The notes under the pieces were generated by a model, which made no database searches, had not been told where the DNA came from, and was given only the letters and a program-made list of their open reading frames with translations. 64,000 nucleotides of DNA from Microascus cirrosus. Taxonomy: Eukaryota; Ascomycota; Sordariomycetes; Microascales; Microascaceae. This document shows, piece after piece, positions 35,084 through 46,575 of this stretch (position 1 is the stretch's first letter; every line of letters starts with the position of its first letter). The DNA is taken from positions 1 through 64,000 of the forward strand of contig JAMBUN010000288.1 in the NCBI GenBank assembly GCA_030271035.1, written 5' to 3'. Position numbers and translations under genes: made by a program.

Positions 35084-35648
35084 TAGAAAAGACTAGAAGT
35101 GGGGCGTAACAAGGTCTTGGGAAGGATGACGAAGAAAGAGAAGGAGAAGCCTCGACACAGCCTTGGTAAAGAAGGGGGAAGCAAAGAAAGTAAAGGGGGG
35201 TTTTAAATGGGCAGTGGATAGGGTAAATGAGCGGCTGCGGTACAGCACCAGTGCCGCCCGTGACGAAGAAAAGGGAAGAAGAGCCCAACGGGAACAGAAC
35301 CGGGGATGGCGGGTTTATATCTCCTTGTCTCGCGACGCTGCCCTACCTCGAGCACCCGCAAGCAAAGCTCAGCAATGCGGAAAGGCGTGGCTGTGATTGG
35401 CTATGAAATGGGAGGCCTAGAAATCTGCAAGCCACATATGCGGCCTCATCCGGCTCTAAAGTTACACGGACCAATTAAAAGCACTACATCGAACATCCTT
35501 GAAAGTATTCGTGAGCCTCTGTCTGGAGATGCCCGCAAAGTATAAGAAGGGGTGGAGGCCGTGGATGGAACAGCGACATGAACTGCTCTCGTTTCCCAAT
35601 CTTGCCATCAAACCATCTCTCTGTTCATATCTCAAAGGAAACTTCACT

Positions 35649-36147
35649 ATGTCTTCCCTCTTTTGCTGCTCCCATATCCAGGAATACCGTCCTCAGTACC
35701 TCCAGCACCAGGACAAGTTCAACACATTCATGCGCTGGGCCCGATTTCCAAGGGTCGCGTCGACCAAGCCTGATGGCGAAGGCAACGACCTCAATGCTCT
35801 CGGGACGCCATACGTGGTACAGCTCGTACGACAGGTCAACTACGGTCCTCTGGAGAGCAAGAGGTACTTTGCCTTTGTCAAGGACTCCGGGGAGTTTGTC
35901 GAGGTTGTCGAAGATGATCTGATCAAAGCGAACTTCCAGAAGCTCAACTCGTATGTACTGTATCCTTCTGCACTGTATTTTGGACTGGTCAAAGACTCAG
36001 AGCCTGACAGACAAGGGAAGGTACAAGAACTTTCGATGTGAAGGACACAACAAGTTCTTCGAAGTGAACTTGTACCAGAAGGACCCGGTCAACAAGCATC
36101 ATTGGAGGATTAACGTGGCTCGCCCGGGCAGCGAGATCGATTTGTGA
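35649..36147 (+). CDS. Small conserved-looking hypothetical protein
   Basis: Two exons (35649-35950, 36021-36147) give 142 aa. The product was not recognised. It is charged and rich in Lys, Phe and Tyr, with a central stretch YFAFVKDSGEFVEVVEDDLI and a C-terminal KNFRCEGHNKFFEVNLYQKD. No signal peptide, transmembrane segment or known motif. The intron uses an AAG acceptor (36018-36020), chosen because it keeps the frame and joins LNS to YKNFRC. A pyrimidine-rich leader precedes the start. It is a real gene by codon pattern and intron, but its function cannot be stated. Confidence 0.5.
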
Positions 36148-36940
36148 GGGCCCGCTGTTCTGTTCCTCTAGGTTGCATATGTAGCTAGATTGGTGAAAAT
36201 GGAATTGCGTTTTCCTTTTGAGGGTTATTAGTGAGATTTTAGGTGGAAAGACCGGATTACTTGAATAACTCTGTGCTGATCTCCGAGCGTCTGCGGGTAG
36301 TCCGCGTCTATGCTTCATCCAATATGTAATTAGCGCTGGCCCATATCTATTGTCACACGCCTGGCGCTGTTGGAGCTGCCCTCTGATTCTACCCACCCCG
36401 ACCCACTCGGGTTCATGGCGAATAGCGACTGGGCTTTTAAGGTTTCTATAGATTCGTTCAGATTTCACCTCCTGGTTTACCGTCTGAGCTACCCGTCGGT
36501 ATTCCCAACGCTTAGTCTACCCTCGTCTTTCCGGACCGATAACTGCCGGAGTACATTCGACTTCACGGTCAGCTTCAGGTCCGCCGGAATCGGAACCTTT
36601 CGTACCTTTAGAGTTTGCCTCATCCGTTGCCTCTTCATTACCATTAAATTTATGATGCCTAGATTTCTTTTTCTTTGTCTAGCGGTTGTATCAATCATTC
36701 GACAACCACGTCGTCGCCCGACTCTAGATTTTTGGGTCTTCCCGATGTCCAGAGCATACCGTTTTCGGACTCACGACGGCATGAAATCTGTTACCAGAGT
36801 CTGAAGGCTATGCAACCTTGACATTCTCGGCGAGGATTCATTACTCGTACTTCCGATTAATAACATCCACTACTTGGAACAAACGACTAACTAGGTCCTT
36901 GCAGCAAGAAATATCTCCATTTTAAACTTCTTCTTTCCTA
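36148..36940. other. Intergenic, convergent, no supported gene
   Basis: The 3' sides of the small protein gene and the biotin-dependent enzyme gene. A frame at 36,370-36,804 on the plus strand has no motif. Confidence 0.45.
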
Positions 36941-39900
36941 CTATGTATTCCTTCGTGCAACGACGATTACGTCGCCGGCGGTAACCATGGTGTTAGGTTT
37001 CTTCAAGATAGACCGGACCTTAAATCCATCAGCATCCTGAGGAGCCGAGACCTTCACTTCCATCTTCATCGCCTCTAGGATAGCGACTGTCTGGCCAGCA
37101 TTTAGAACATCTCCCGGAGTGACCTCTACCTTCCAGACATTCGCAGCCATCGGCGACGAGACGGTCAATGTGTTGGCGTCATCCTGTAGCGATTCACTGC
37201 CATCTTCATTAGCCACCTCGGCCGCGGTCACTTCGGCCCTCCACTCCCCATAGAGCTTGTTCTCCAGCTGGTCCTGCTCCGCTAGGCCATTGTGCTGGGC
37301 CTCCTTGTACGCAACTGTGTCGCTGGACCGTAGCTCGTCCTGGAATCGTTCGTATGCCTCTCGAACGTCGAAGGTTGAGGGCGAGACCTGCCATTCGTAC
37401 CTTCCAGCAGCGAAGTCTCGAGCCAGCGAGTCGTATTCCTCAACTCCCACTTCGTAAAATTTGACCTTATCAAAGGGCTCGAAGAGCCAAGGCCTAGCCG
37501 CGTCGAACCCTGGCTTGCTACCGAAGGGGTCCCACATCTCCAGTGTCCTCGCCAGCATCATATATCCGCCGGGCTGCTCAGTTGTATACCCTACAAGAAT
37601 TGACCCTCCCATACCTATGGTCCCGCCGGGCGTAGTCGCTCTCGTCGGGTTGTACTTCTGACCCTCAAGACGCTTGGGGCTAAGCGGCATCAGCATGGGG
37701 CAGCCGCAGAGGAACCCAACGGCGGCTACGAGATAGTTGGTATCCAGAAGTAGGTCGAATACGGCGCGTCGAGAGGCGAGTCCATTAGCCTTACGCACGT
37801 ACTCGAGGTTGTCTGGGAGATAAGCTGCCTTGTTCCTGGCCGTCTCCATGTACCTCTTGGTACACTCTACCATTTCGGGGTGGTCGAGGACTAACGGTAA
37901 CCGGAACTCCCGACAAGGTATCTTGAAGTCGAGGGTCGGCTCTATGCTTGACTCGAGTTGGAGCACGCGATCCAGAAGCTGAGCCTGAGAGATCTCGACC
38001 GGGTTGTACTCGATGTTCAGTGATCCCACGTGAGGTGTGAGAGAAAGGTTCATGTCGCCTTGCTCTTCTAGCTTCTCCATCAACACTCGAATGCGGGCGA
38101 CAATGGCAATGTCGGTTGATTGTTCTCCATACTCTAGAAGGAGGAACCGGTCACCTCCCTAGGCATCTGTTAGCTTCTACTATGTTCCTGGAAAGGATAT
38201 CACCACTGCTGCGCTACTCTTACCTGTCTGTATGTCACTCTCGGCCTGAGCGGGTTATTTGGAGACATCGAGATTGTCTTCAGAATAGCAGATCTAGCTT
38301 CCACCTTGGTCCGGGTGAGTTTCCACTCTAACTGCTGTGCCGGAGCACTATTCGACTTCTCGTGGATAATGTTCTCCAGGGCTGTGACATATTCGTCGAC
38401 ACGACGAATCTGGCGAATAGCGTCCTCAAGCGACACCGGCGTCATTCGGAAGCGGGCGCCCGGTCTCAATTGGCCGAGTTTCCACAGCTCGGAGGAAACG
38501 ACGGTGTGCGAGCAGATGAGCCCACCGAAGCTCGGACTGTCCACTGAGAACAAGCAGGGCGAGTTTCCTCCCCAGTTCATACCGCCCGGTGTTGGGTAGC
38601 CATAGCTATATCGAGGTTAGATATCTGCAGGTCAAAGTTTGAAGCAACCCTAGTAGCTCTCCGACATAGGGGAAATACTAACTCTAGGTAGTTGGAAGGA
38701 TGGGACCCTGCCTCGCCTCCGCTACTTCGCGCCCATTCAGGCGCCGGGCCTAGTAGCCGAACAGCGGCTCTGCTCGAATTATGATCCACCTTCCACTCAG
38801 CGTTGTACAGCATGTGCCTATCGTTCTCCGTCATAATTTCCTCCGAGTCATGAGGGCCCTGCATGACATAGATCTCCTGAACGTCCATATTCGGTATCAT
38901 TGCGGACGGAAGGCTGTACTCTGTAACATCCGCGACCCTACTTGCCTCCTTTTCGTCCAGTTGGAGGAAGTCACCGTTGCGGAGCGTCCGTCCCTGGTTG
39001 CCCCCGAACTTGAGGCTCGGCGTGGTAGACTTTGACCCCAGCACAACCGGTATGTTCGGAAACCCTCCGTGCACTGCGAGATACACCCGACATCCCGCTC
39101 CCGCCACGGCTCCAATCTTTAGCGTCTGTCCCTCTTGAATCACCAACGTAGACCACATCGGCTTTTTCACACCATCGATCGTCACTGGAGCGTTCGCACC
39201 GCAAACGGCGACCAATGTAGAAGCCGTGAAGAGCAACTCAGGGCCAGACAGGGTAATCTCAATGACCTCCATGCCCGGCGGGTTATGGACTAACAGGTTC
39301 GCAATACGGGATGACAAATTATCCATGGGACCGCTCTTGGGGACGCCGTGGCCCACTGACGAGCGGGCTGGGAAATCTTGGATGGTGGAGTAGGGACCAG
39401 CGTCAATAATATCAATACCACACGACTGGTATTTGAACCGGCCGTCGAGAAAGTTGGTCAGCGTACCGCCTTCTTTGAAAGACTCGCTTGTGACGACTGC
39501 ATTCAGGAAATGTAAATTTGTGATTGGGCCTTTGAGGATGATATCCCTGGAGCAGAGCTGGTTCATCTTATCAATGGCCAGGTTTCGTGTTGGTGCGTGC
39601 ACCATGGCTTTCGCCAGGAGCGGATCTGCAGGTGATATCGAGCATTAAGCGGTGTCCTCTGAACGGTTGGGTGAGCGGGAGTGAGAAAGGGGATGACGAA
39701 CCGTAGTGTAGGCTCACCTCCTGGCCCGACCGAACCCAAGTGTCGACGCGAACGCCGTCGCCCTCCGGCCAGGACACCTCCTGGAAAACGCCCGGGCTGG
39801 GCGCGAAATTCCGGTCCGGGTTCTCGGAATAAACGCGACATTCAATTGCAGCACCGCTCGGTCCTGGCCTCACCAGACGCTGAAGCTCAGCAGATGGAAT

Positions 39901-41095
39901 GCCACCGTTGACAGTCTTTTCCATGTCGGCCTGCCATAGCATAAGGAGCACTAGGTCGACACCGTAGCACATTTCCGTAATACCATGCTCCACCTGGAGC
40001 CTCGTGTTCATCTCCAGAAAGAAGAAGTCGCCCGAGTCATCGTCGACGAGGAACTCCACTGTGCCCGCCGACTTGTAATTGAGGGTTGACGCGTATCGCG
40101 TAGCACACTCTGTCAACTTCTTCCGAAGACCAGGGCGCGAATTGACAAACGGACTGGGGCACTCTTCAATAACCTGCCATAGACGAGGGTTAGATGGCCT
40201 GGGATAAAGGGAGTTGGCTGCTGGATTGAACCTACCTTCTGATGACGCCGTTGTATGCTGCACTCCCTTTCACCGAAGTGGATGGTGTCAGTACCGTTGG
40301 CGAAGATCTGTACCTCAATGTGCCTGCTGCGAGAATAATACTTCTCCAGAAGCACACCTGAATTTCTAAACACTTGTTCACCCCTGCTGCGTACCATCGT
40401 AAAGGCAGCACCGAGCTCATCTGGTGAGTGGCAGATCTGAAGCCCCATACCACCGCCGCCTCCAGTCGCCTTCAGCATCACCTGAACGCAAACCGTGAGT
40501 GGTATGTTCGACCCTTAGACTAACTGGTTTTGCCTCTCGCTTACCGGGTAGGTTAAGTGTTCAGCTTCGGCCAATGCCTTCTCTTCAGTATCGAGAAGAC
40601 CTGTCCCAGGTACTACCGGCACATTCGCCGATATCGCCACCTCGCGTGCCCGGTGCTTGAGGCCCATCTCAATGATAGACTCAGATGAGGGACCTGCAAA
40701 CACCATCCCAGCGTCCGTGACTGCCTTCGCGAACTTCACGTTCTCGCTGAGGAAGCCGTACCCCGGCAGGACGGCATCGACAGAGTGATCCCGACATATC
40801 CGGATTATGTTGTCTCTAAGAACATTGTCAGCGGTAAGTTTCAAACAAACAAGAGGAACGATTCGGAGAGATGAAAACAGGATTCATACATTTCGAGGTA
40901 GCCACTCGAGCCGTCGTTATCGAGGAGAACGGATATATCGGCGGATGTTGCGTGAAGGGAGCCGGCGTCCGATTTGGTATAAATGGACACACTCGTTGCG
41001 CCCGCAGCCCGGCAAGCACGGATGCAGCGAACAGCGATCTCGCCACGGTTGGCAATCAAAACCGTCTTAATGCCTTGCAGCTTTGGGATTTCCAT
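36941..41095 (-). CDS. Urea-carboxylase-like fusion: biotin carboxylase, AHS2/PxpC, AHS1/PxpB and biotinyl domain
   Basis: Seven exons on the minus strand (40890-41095, 40545-40815, 40236-40481, 39702-40173, 38683-39625, 38224-38605, 36941-38158) give 1,245 aa. Order: biotin carboxylase (about 1-450; IANRGEIAVRC, KATGGGGGMGL, EVQIFANG, EMNTRLQVEHGITEM), AHS2/PxpC (about 500-800; IIDAGPYSTIQDFPARSSVG), AHS1/PxpB (about 830-1,110; with GCPMLMPLSP and TPGGTIGMGGS), and a C-terminal biotinyl domain with the acceptor Lys1205 in EAMKME. Known urea carboxylases have this order; fungal urea amidolyase also has an N-terminal amidase, absent here, and no allophanate hydrolase is nearby. The facing PxpA gene suggests a 5-oxoprolinase/lactamase-type reaction instead. 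Donors GTTCGT (39701) and GTTAGT (38682) were needed to keep the frame. Confidence 0.9.
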
Positions 41096-41805
41096 TGTGC
41101 TTGTTAATGACACACGGCAAACGTTCTGTGTAAGCCGGATACCTGCCTGGGCCAGGGCAAGTAGTCGTGTTTCACAAAGTGTGATGGTCTGAAGGGGATG
41201 TTATGCCAAGGACAGCGATGACGAGGATGTCTTTACACTTGGGACTTTATAACATGTCTTATCTCCAACCAAACCCCTATCCTCCCCGCACATTCACCCC
41301 CCGGACGAAGGGGGTCAGTTTGACCATCGCTGACGGCATTCGTGCAGATCCCTCGGCATGGATACTCTAACGGGTCATCTAACGACCCGAAGTGGAGAAG
41401 TGCCACCATGAGGGGTCCGGTGCTGCGCGTTGAACAACCGAAAAAGACAACTCGAGGAGAATGCGGGGTGTGGTTCCGCTAGATCACACTTATGCACCCC
41501 ACCGAGCTACCAAAAGGAGGTCGGCCAGACGGAGCTATTGATAAGACTCTAGTGTGATATCCAGATGGTATTTCTGCGCGGGGCTCCCGGAGGGCTGGCG
41601 GCAGATGGCTTCGACTTGCAGGATCTTTTGGCACGCCCGACATTCCCACGTTAACGCCGTGAGTAACTACTTTCCTTTTACACCAATTTGACTGGAAATT
41701 ACTCTTGATAGTCAGCTGGCCACTGCACAATCGCATTTCACCGCAACGCCGTCGAATCACTCGCGCAATACACGGCCGGGAGAGGTTTTCGTCACCGCCG
41801 CCAAG
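41096..41805. promoter_or_regulatory. Shared bidirectional promoter between the biotin-dependent fusion and PxpA genes
   Basis: 710 bp separate two divergent starts, so both genes likely share control. It contains CCCCCCGGACGAAGGGGG (41,294-41,311), a GC-rich partial inverted repeat that could suit a Zn2Cys6 dimer. This is a location-based call; no factor is proven. Confidence 0.5.
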
Positions 41806-42728
41806 ATGGGCTCCCTGAAGAAAGTCGGTATCAATTGTGACATGGGTGAGGGCTTCGGAAGATGGAAAATGGTAGGTCCCCGCAAGCGGGTGCTCCGCTG
41901 CACACTGAATGCGGCTCAAAACATGGTACTGGGAATAACAATGGCAAAGGGACCCGATGAAGAGCTCATCAAGGTCGTCGACTACGCGAATATCGCCTGC
42001 GGATTTCATGCCGGAGACCCGTCGATCATGTTAAAAACAATTCGACTGGCGAAGGAGCACGGAGTCAAGGTTGGGGCGCACCCAGGTCTACAAGGTAAGA
42101 GCCGGTTCATGGATGTGCTCTCCGCGGGCGCGTTGTTGGCGTTTTAATTTTCTGTATGGCTGACGTGGAAGCAGACCTCATCGGATTCGGACGGCGAAAG
42201 ATGGACATTCACCCGGATGACATGTACGCGATGGTTGTATACCAGGTCGGCGCCCTGAAAGGCCTGCTGGACGCGGAGGGCGTCCCTCTAAACCACGTCA
42301 AGCCGCACGGAGAGCTCTTCTTCTACATGCAACGGGATCTGGACATAATGGACGCCGTGATCAGGGCCTGCGCCGTCTTCAGCGTGCCGGTGTTTGGCTC
42401 CAAGGGCACCGACCACCAGGCCGAAGTGTGCAAAAAGTACGGTCTGGAATTCATCGAGGAGGCTTACACGGACCTGCAGTATAACAACCAGAGAAAGCTG
42501 CTTCCCGTGAGCCAGAGTAAGCCCGCTACGGTGGCAGATATCTACAACAGGACAATCTCGATTGGGATGGAGGACTCGGTAGTGGATAATGAGGGCTCCG
42601 TGGTAAAATTGGGATTCGGTGGACAGCCGTTCTTGTTCTGCATACATTCGGACTTGCCGACTTCACTTGAGAACGCCAAGGCGTGCCGGAAGGGAGTCGA
42701 CGAGATCAATGCTAAGCGGGGCTGGTAG
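41806..42728 (+). CDS. pxpA-like: LamB/YcsF family protein (5-oxoprolinase subunit A-like, PxpA)
   Basis: Three exons (41806-41871, 41950-42094, 42175-42728) give 254 aa, the full family size. Seen: the N-terminal INCDMGEGFGRWKMGPDEE, then ANIACGFHAGDP, VKVGAHPG and LIGFGRRKM, and further HVKPHGELFF, all invariant blocks of the family. In bacteria PxpA, PxpB and PxpC together form an ATP-dependent 5-oxoprolinase that opens 5-oxoproline to glutamate. Here PxpB and PxpC homologues are fused in the gene that faces it, strongly supporting a functional partner. The first intron is 78 nt, in frame and stop-free, so a retained form would add 26 residues. Cytosolic, no signal peptide. Confidence 0.93.
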
Positions 42729-43426
42729 ATAAGAAGAGTATTCCGGTCATGTGGTGAGGTGTGTCCACATATCCGCAGACTGAATACCATAGCTCCTTAT
42801 CAAGTTGCCACTATTCTCCATTCCTAAAAAGGCGGGATAGGAGTAAGAGCATTCGTATGGGTCACAAGAGTGCTGTGCCAAGATTCTCGCCCCCGTAAAG
42901 CTGTACAAGAACCTATGACGCGGTTTGGTGCGAGGGGTCCGCACATGCATCCCGACTTGCACTACCGCCCCGCACCAGTCCGGCGCTCCGGATTAAGTCG
43001 ACCCGATATGACGGAGCCGTGAGGATCCTCGCTGCGTCAGACAGATGCACAGACGGTAAGCTGCGGGGTTTGCATTTGGAGTACCTGGCTTGGATCCGGG
43101 GCTAAGCGGGCTAAGCGCATGGACTGCGGGAGATCTGAGAACGGAAATTGGGAACGCATTGCCAGGGTCGGTTAGCACCGGGTGCAACCTTGTTGCCTCA
43201 AGCTTCCCTCGGATGCACCCCAGTTTGACTAGCGCCAGTCCATCATATCATCCTTCTTTATGGCAGGAGGGTTACATATTCTTGCCACTCTTCAAGGATA
43301 AGGAGGGGCTTATCAGGCCCGTCGTTTCCAAAAGCTTTTGTTACAGCGGTTTGAGAAACCCCGTCCGCAGCAAATCAGACCAATAATCAAGACTACAGAA
43401 GTTCCGCAGACGCCGCAAGATACGCC
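42729..43426. other. Intergenic, no supported gene
   Basis: The 3' side of pxpA and the promoter of the hydrolase gene. No conserved frame was seen. Confidence 0.45.
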
Positions 43427-44578
43427 ATGTCTAATAATAGTGGGCTGGAGAAGTTTGACCTGGGGGATTTTGAACTAAACTCGGGCGAAATCTTGCCCAA
43501 CGCGTTTCTGGCTTACAAGACCTTCGGTGATAAATCAAGGCCGACCATTATCAATCCAACCTGGTATACCGGGTGTAGGTGCTAAAATCTCAGTATCTTC
43601 ACACACGTACAGGGTATTCTGCCCCTGCTAATCATATGAGCAGCGATCCATGACTGCAAAAGACTCATCTCCGAATCAAACGGTTCTCTCAACCCCTCCA
43701 AATACTTCATCATCGTCCCAGCGCTCATCGGCAACGGCGAGAGCATCTCCCCATCCAACAGCCCAATCCCTCGCAACAAGTTCCCGGTAGTCACCTTTTC
43801 CGACAATGTCCGGGCCCAATACCGCCTGGTAACTGAGAAGATGGGCATCAAACATATCAAAGCTGTCGTGGGTTGGTCCATGGGCGGCGCCCAGGCGTAC
43901 CAATGGGCTGTACAGTATCCTGACTTCATGGACGTCATCGTACCCATCTGTGCATCTGCCCGGACCGCTATCCACAACAACATCTTCCTGGAAGGCGTGA
44001 AAAGTGCGCTGATAGCGGCAAAGGGCGGGCTTAGCGAGGGCATAGGCAAGGGCCAGAAGTATCCCAATGACGAGCCCTGGACCGACGAGCAGCGCAGGGC
44101 CGGACTTAAGGCCTTCGCGCGCGTTTACGCCGGGTGGGGCTTCAGCCAGACTTGGTACCGGGAAAAGCGGTATATCGAGCTTGGCGCTAGTGATGCGGAC
44201 GACTTTATCGACAAGTTTTGGGAATGCTGGGCGTTTACCAACGACCCGGACGACCTCCTGGTTATGCTGCAGACCTGGCAGTTGGGGGACATATCTGCCT
44301 CATTCAAGTTTGGCGGGGACTTGGCCAAGGCACTACGAAGTATCAAAGCGAGGGCACTGGTTGCTCCTTGCCAGACGGACTTATACTTCCCTCCTGAGGA
44401 TTCGCGGTACGAGGTCGAGAACATGGTAGAGGGAAGAGGGTCACTTAGTGTCATACCAAGTATCTGGGGCCATTGGGCCGGAGGACCGGGTGATAGCAAG
44501 GAAGACTGGAAGTACCTGGATGAGAAAATGGAACAGATATTCTCCGAGCAGAAGGATGGGCTAGTCGGGGTCTCTTAA
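43427..44578 (+). CDS. Alpha/beta hydrolase of the homoserine O-acetyltransferase family
   Basis: Two exons (43427-43574, 43644-44578) give 360 aa, typical for the family. Seen: the early NxxPSKYFIIVPALIGNGES segment, the nucleophile elbow VVGWSMGGAQ with Ser in GWSMGG, and a late histidine in PSIWGHWAGGPGD. The acid should be the Asp in CQTDLYFPPED. The first exon reads to TWYTG before a GTAGGT donor. MET2-type enzymes acetylate homoserine, but many fungal members are hydrolases of other acyl esters. As it lies between the PxpA gene and the GABA genes, it may serve the same catabolic block, for example as an esterase on a substrate; this is inference. Confidence 0.85.
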
Positions 44579-45116
44579 TGCCAAAGTGGTGGATATTGGG
44601 CCTTACGACGTCTTGGAGCATGCAGAAAGACATGTTCATATTTTGGGACTTGATGTCAATAATACCACGCATTACCGCGCAGATATTTCAACAGCGAGTC
44701 TTACTGTATAGAAGAGACAAGAGTGATGAAGATAATAGGACGAGATGGTCTAGGTCATGGTTAGAGGGACTTATCAGTGTGTTGTTGTTGACGAGACGTA
44801 TGAGCCAACGGTGAGGCATGAGCCCCTATCCGATAGATGGTAATAACACACCTCAGATAGACACCGTCCGTGGTCCGATAAATATGCTGCCAGATACGAT
44901 ATCCCCGTGCAGTACGAAGGTGTAACTCAGTCAAGGAGTCTGGGGTATAACGCTCCAGTCGCCGCTCTAGCGCCTTGGCCCCAGAATACTATTCCTATTT
45001 AGGTAGCAATTGCCTATCATTCGTTTCTCATGTTTGCTGAAACCGGAAAATGCGGGCACTTCCTTGGCGCTAGCCGGTCCAAGGAACGCCGCTAGCAGGC
45101 ATGGGTCTTGGTGCCG
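44579..45116. other. Intergenic, no supported gene
   Basis: 3' side of the hydrolase gene and 5' side of the alcohol dehydrogenase relic. Nothing recognisable. Confidence 0.4.
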
Positions 45117-46138
45117 AGTTGCAGGACCGAACGGTCTTGGCGGCCAGGACACAGGGTGCACGCTCCGCTACAGGAACTCTACCGTACTCGGACACGAAGG
45201 TGCCGGAATATCCGCGCGTTGGAAGCCGAAGTCACCGATCTATCCTTGAATGTTGGCGGGAGCGTCATCCTATCCTTCAACCGTTTTGGGAAGTGCAAGA
45301 ATTGTCTGCCCAGCCACCCTGCGCGCTGTTCGAACTTCGAAGCTCTCAATATCAGGGGGTCAAGGCTCGACGCGAGCCCTCCCGGAAAGCTCCGTGACCG
45401 TCGGTCGGTGGTGACGCAGTTCTTCGGGCAGTCCTCCCCAAGCTTTTGGTGTTAGCCAGCCTTCCATGGTGCCCTGTCCGTATCCGGACGACCAGCCACT
45501 TTATGCCGTGATTGGATACGGTTTCCAGACTGGGGCAGGTACTATCCTCAATAAACTTAAGCCATCGAGAAACGACTCCATCGTCATATTTGGAGCTGGT
45601 GCAGTTGACCTAGCGGCCGTTATGACTGCCAAATTCTCGGCCTTCACCAGATAATTGTGGTAGACATCGTCCCTTAGAATTGGCACTGGCGAGGGATCTG
45701 GGAGCCGCACACGTCATTAACTCCACGACAGTATCGGACATCGGCACCGAGTGCCCGGAGCTCACTGGAGGCGGCTCCCAGTTTGATCTCGAGTAAACAG
45801 GTGTCCCTACCGTCATTGACAAGATCCTCGGCTGTGCCTGTTTGTGGTGGGACTGCTGCCATAATAGGGAGCCCCAAGCTGGACTTTGTTCTTGCTATAG
45901 ACCCGGAGAACCTCCTACATGAGAACTAGACTCTGAGAGGGTTGTGCCAGGGAGACTCGGCCACGAGAAAGGCTGGATCTCTCTTTGTGGAGTTATTCCT
46001 CGCGCAATATAGACTAACCTCACTACTCTAGTTCATCCCAGAAATGATGGAGCTGCATAGATCGGGTCTATTTCCACTGGAGAAACTCATAACCACTTAC
46101 GATATTAAGGACTTCGAACCTGCCATAGCAGACATTCG
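45117..46138 (+). pseudogene. Zinc-dependent (aryl-type) alcohol dehydrogenase pseudogene
   Basis: Family landmarks occur in order on the plus strand but in different frames. VLGHEGAGIS (about 45,185), then VTDLSLNVGGSVILSFNRFGKCKNC (zinc lobe; last residues CKNCLPSHPARC), then a stop at 45,453. Next AVIGYGFQTGAGTIL and SIVIFGAGAVDLAAVMTAK, where the nucleotide motif GAGAVGLAA has Asp for Gly. Further on GSPKLDFVLAIDPENLL, and finally FIPEMMELHRSGLFPLEKLITTYDIKDFEPAIADIR before a stop and shift. Multiple frame breaks and stops make it dead. It is flanked by working genes and by another relic, so this segment is a site of decay. Confidence 0.85.
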
Positions 46139-46575
46139 ATAAGGAAAGGTGTGAGAAATCGTCCCCATATTTGGAAGGTTAAATAATAATAACAAGAGCT
46201 CTTTTTAGACTCATAGAGTGTTTATACTATGGAGCTGAGGTCCTCGTCTCACTAGCGGCTTCGCGTGTAAGGCAGATCCTGGTAGAATGGAAATAATAAC
46301 CGCATACAAACATGACAATCGCAAACCAAGGGCGGCTCTCCCATTGGAACAGCATGTGAAAATAGCGGCACACATCCCGGGGCCACTTATGTATCGTCTC
46401 CAGAATAGTAGTGATAATGGGTGGTCGATAGACTTCGGGTAAGCTCCAGAAGTATCATTCTCACGATCTCCATGAGCTCACTCCCAGATAATCCAAAGGA
46501 GTCGTATAGCGCGTAGTTAGATATGACAATGCTACCAACCGCGTATCAGTGGGTACATCATACGCTATTTACGTA

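Noticed and set aside
36370..36804. Plus-strand frame of 144 codons
   Set aside because: Phe/Arg-rich with no motif; lies in a 3' intergenic spacer.
36941..41095. Plain urea amidolyase or acetyl-/propionyl-CoA carboxylase
   Set aside because: The amidase half is absent and there is no carboxyltransferase domain; AHS1 and AHS2 domains are present instead.
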